64,000 nt of DNA from Epiperipatus broadwayi (lineage: Eukaryota > Onychophora > Udeonychophora > Euonychophora > Peripatidae), in NCBI GenBank assembly GCA_028023455.1, contig JAQFVV010000157.1:1612001-1676000 (forward strand), written 5' to 3'. The translations under genes and the position numbers were made by a program. The notes under the pieces are model-generated. The model saw only the letters and a list, made by a program, of their open reading frames with translations. It was not told the DNA's origin and did no database searches. Positions 1 to 64,000 of the stretch are shown in pieces (positions within the stretch are counted from its first letter, which is position 1; each line of letters starts with the position of its first letter).

Positions 1-1496
1 TTAATAGTTAAATAGATGTAGGATGTTAAGAATCGTTAAAGTATTCTAGTTGTTTGTTGTTGTTTTGTGAGGGTAGTTAAATATATGTAAAATCCCTCAA
101 TATTTAACTACATGGTATTAATTTGTTTATTATTATTATTAAGGATGAATCTGAGATATTAAATAATTATAGAGTTTGTATGAATTGATGATAAATCAAA
201 ATTTAGTTAATGTTATATTTAAATATTATTTTATGAAAGAATAGTAATTGATTTATTGTTTTCATAATAAATTTCATAAGTTAGGATTATTCTATGTGTG
301 TTTTAAGACATGAGAATATTATGAGGTAATTTTGTTATATCAATTAAGTAGGGGTAATATTCTTATGCCATTGAGAATATATCTTTTGGAATACATTCTC
401 AATATTAAACCATTGTACCTTGCTAAATGTCTCATGTTAAGAGTTTCATAATTTTATTAGTATTTTAATCGAACCATTTATTAATTGTAATTAAAGAGCT
501 GGTTGTAATTAAAGTTGTTAGTATAATAGATGAGCTGAGCATTTAGTTTGAACCCTGATTACTTATTACTGTTGTTATTATTATACTTTAACTTGGTTAA
601 ATTATTATATGTAATTGTTATGAAATATTAATTTTATTAGATATTATGGATTAGAGGTGTATTTTGAGTTAGTTATAATAGTACTTATCTTGAATACTTA
701 TTGTTTACATAATTTGATTATAGATTTTATATTTATCATAGTTAGCCAGAGTTTTTAGGTTGGATTTTCCAGAAGCAATGGTATAATATATAGATAGATA
801 AATAAACACACATATATATGTTTAATTAATATAGTGTAACATTCTTCACATTTTGGTAGATTCTGGTGGGCCTTCTTTTACACACTATGAAGTGAAAGCT
901 AATCAAGCTATGGATAAGAAAATATCTTGTCCCTATTTCCAAAAACATAGCTATATTTTCTGATTAACTAGTCTACTAATTATTATGACCTATGCTATCG
1001 GCAGAATCAGCTTTTTATCTATTTTTATAAGGCCGCCAGGATTCATACAAGAATCCGCTGAAATCCGTCATGTCGCACCTCATAAATTAAAAGGAAATTC
1101 GGGGTCTAGATTTATTGTCATTTTAAAGATCTCTATGAATCTTTTCCGGGACTAAACATTAAATATATTGGCAAAGGTAATTTCTTTAATTAAATATTAA
1201 TAAACTAACATTAACAACATCTAATATTCAAATTAAGAACGTACAAAGGGAGTGCTAAATTAATACTAAATATTTTATTAAAATCTATTTAAAATAATTA
1301 TGCATGGATAAGTAAAAAAAAAATTGGAAAAGAAAACATACACTAATCCGAATATTATTAATCAAATGAAAGTTCTTGTTGCGTTTAAATTCTTCTAGCT
1401 AGTTCCTTTATGCATTGAAAATTAGTCACTATCGGTATAATCATCCATGGTTAATGTTAATAATTAAAGTCACAAATTGGGAGTAAATAATCTTAA

Positions 1497-1508
1497 CTTA
1501 CCGGTAAG
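1497..1508. promoter_or_regulatory. Palindrome CTTACCGGTAAG, splice-donor-like on both strands (copy 1)
   Basis: Perfect 12-base palindrome; either strand reads CCG|GTAAG, a good 5' splice site. The same 12 bases recur unchanged at 15643-15654 and 30596-30607 although surrounding sequence differs. Confidence 0.6.
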
Positions 1509-1807
1509 CTTGTACAGTTCTTATAATATACTTGTCTTCCTTTGGGATCCCATGTTCCTGGATATTTAATTGATCTCTCCTGCCGGCATCTGGTCCATTC
1601 CGTAGCTGAAGCAAGAAGCTCGGTTGCGATGACCTACGCGGCAAAAGACAGTGGTCACAAGGCTTCGTTTCCATTCTTGCGTGACGACTTCATTCAACAA
1701 GTGAGTATTGTTCCTGTGCAGAACAGGTCACTCTCATGGAAACCTCCACTCTAAGAACACATAACCAGAAAATAAATGAAAGACCTAGATCGAAGTTGAC
1801 CTCTTCT

Positions 1808-1814
1808 TTTTATA
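1808..1814 (-). promoter_or_regulatory. TATA box of LTR copy 1
   Basis: TATAAAA on the minus strand inside a block conserved with the other two copies (GGTATAAAAAGAAG here). It would drive transcription leftward, in the same direction as AFG3L2, toward the palindromic donor 300 bp away. Confidence 0.5.
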
Positions 1815-2669
1815 CCTCGATCCAGTTTCGAAACTTCTGCACGTGTTATTATCATCATGACACTTAGGTTTATAATCTTATACATTTATTTTTAACTTTC
1901 TGTAACAAAGTTCTTTTTTTTAGTAAATCATTTCCGCCATCTTTAATTAATATCCTAAAGGTTTTCTTGATCATAATCTTTGTGCTTTTGGAATTCTTTT
2001 TATATGGATTAGTAATCTGCATGCCTTTCTTTTATTCTTTCCAATTTCAACTTTTATTAAACTATGGATAAATAATTCGAACCAAAAAAAAAAATCAACT
2101 CTCATTGTACGTTTCCAAATAAAAATAAATTACACTAACTAAAAAAAAAATTTTAAATGCGTTAATTTAAAAGATCTTTAAATTTACTTTTTTTTCCAAT
2201 TCTTAAATATTCTCAAATGTCAATATATTTGGACCATCTATTTGTAGACGGTACAATAGTAAATATGCTGTGCACTAAAATTAGGTTTATATATGTGCTT
2301 CAATCAAAATAAACATGCATATATCACTACTAAACATAGCCCTTAAATAATATATGCATGCTACCTCAACCAACATAAAAATATTAAAAATTATAATAAC
2401 AAAAAACAATTATTTACAGTACAAGAATATGCTGTAGAACTAGTCTTCTGTTTACTAATATTGTTTTGAAAAGTATTTGTAGTTTGTCCATGGAAGATTT
2501 TTAAGTTTTAGTTTTATTTTCTGAGATATTTTTATCCATAAAATCAATAGTCAATTATTTTTCATTAGGTTTTTATTGTTTTTTGTCTTAGTCTGAAATG
2601 ACAACTTTACTTTTTAAGGCTGGCTCATAACCATTATCATATACATACATATCACAAAAATTAGATTTA

Positions 2670-63476
<60,807 letters not shown>

Positions 63477-64000
63477 CTAAAAAAAAAGAGGCAATTAAAT
63501 ACATATACATATATATATAAAATGCACAAACACTAGTATAAATTCTGAGTGGAAAGAACAAACTATAGATACAAATGAAAAAATGTATATATAAAATAAA
63601 CAATTTATGTATTTTTATAATGAAGATATCCATGACTAAAATATAGAATTAAAAAAATTTGGAGAAATATCATGTATTAGTTAGCCACATAGATATTCCT
63701 ATGATCAGAAATAGAATAATCTTATTTAAGATTTCAAAAAAATCCTGTTATCCAAAATCTTCAAAAAGATCTGATCTACAGACAGAAAAATTCCCCCTAA
63801 AAAAGTACAAAGTTTAACTAATTATTTGAGACAAATGATGACTGAGTCTTCATCCAAATGTTCAAAGCATACCTCTATGAAAAAAAATTATGTGTGTGTG
63901 GATTAAAAACAATAGAATTCCTTTAGACTTTAAACAGAGCCCTTCTATTATTAATTTTCTCAGAAAGGAGGTTTGACACATGGTATTTCCCAAAATCTTT
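63477..64000. other. Upstream part of AFG3L2 intron
   Basis: 524 bp before exon A. No further AFG3L2 exon is visible on the minus strand; contains a short GT run near 63892. Otherwise featureless A+T-rich sequence. Confidence 0.55.

Larger units (their letters stand above)
835..2255 (-). mobile_element. Solo LTR-like repeat, copy 1
   Basis: 1421 bp, flanked by a 4-bp direct repeat ATAG (831-834, 2256-2259). The ends read TGTAAC on the left and GTACA on the right, the TG...CA ends of an LTR. It aligns along its length with 14907-16333. On the minus strand it has TATAAAA at 1814-1808 and the palindrome CTTACCGGTAAG at 1508-1497. I see no internal retroelement genes beside it, so it looks like a solo LTR. 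An unusually long non-autonomous element is the alternative. The short reading frame at 1542-1754 lies inside and is not shared by the other copies. Confidence 0.75.

Noticed and set aside
1542-1754. 70-codon frame starting MGSHVPGYLIDLS
   Set aside because: It lies inside LTR copy 1, reads against that element's promoter, and is not kept open in copies 2 and 3.

Overview
The window is animal nuclear DNA, very A+T-rich, dominated by one intron-rich gene and a dense set of decayed transposable elements. The gene is the mitochondrial m-AAA protease subunit AFG3L2. It runs on the minus strand across almost the whole window: twelve coding exons between 63476 and 2709 join in frame into 476 residues. 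The first exons lie off the right edge and the last off the left edge. The wording of the protein (for example [35 protein letters not shown]) resembles arthropod AFG3L2 as I remember it, so an arthropod host is my best guess; no species can be named.

Layout, right to left along the gene: end of the intermembrane-space domain (63402-63476, 60612-60736); second membrane helix and linker (60298-60474); start of the AAA module (40369-40471); Walker A and pore loop (33785-33922); Walker B (17674-17827); second region of homology (17412-17541); AAA helical lid (7156-7253, 6966-7076); metalloprotease domain with HEAGH (3409-3524, 3075-3155, 2709-2828). Introns range from 79 bp to about 19.8 kb; the four largest carry nearly all the mobile DNA.

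Mobile DNA: three copies of a ~1.4 kb LTR-like repeat (835-2255, 14907-16333, 29872-31955) that share a TATA box and an invariant palindromic splice-donor-like 12-mer; the third is split by a LINE fragment and abutted by a Tigger/pogo-like DNA transposon (31964-33291). A Ty3/Gypsy relic with both LTRs lies at 36790-39959. A LINE ORF1 relic (44650-45480) and a LINE ORF2 relic (48285-50237) may belong to one family. Penelope-like element A (52090-53874) has inverted arms carrying tRNA-like modules, with its unoccupied target site preserved in a neighbouring duplication. Penelope-like family B occurs at 24981-25820 and 55391-57840; the second copy is split by a TTAA-flanked element holding 157-bp and 52-bp tandem repeats. 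Several fold-back families are present, one with arms matching at 106 of 107 positions.

No functional element-encoded gene is visible; AFG3L2 is the only gene I consider live. The less expected signals are the duplicated 3' splice site at AFG3L2 exon C, the bidirectional splice-donor palindrome in the LTRs, tRNA-like and hammerhead-like sequence in the Penelope arms, and a tandem array of TATA-bearing ~64-bp units at 20624-20807.
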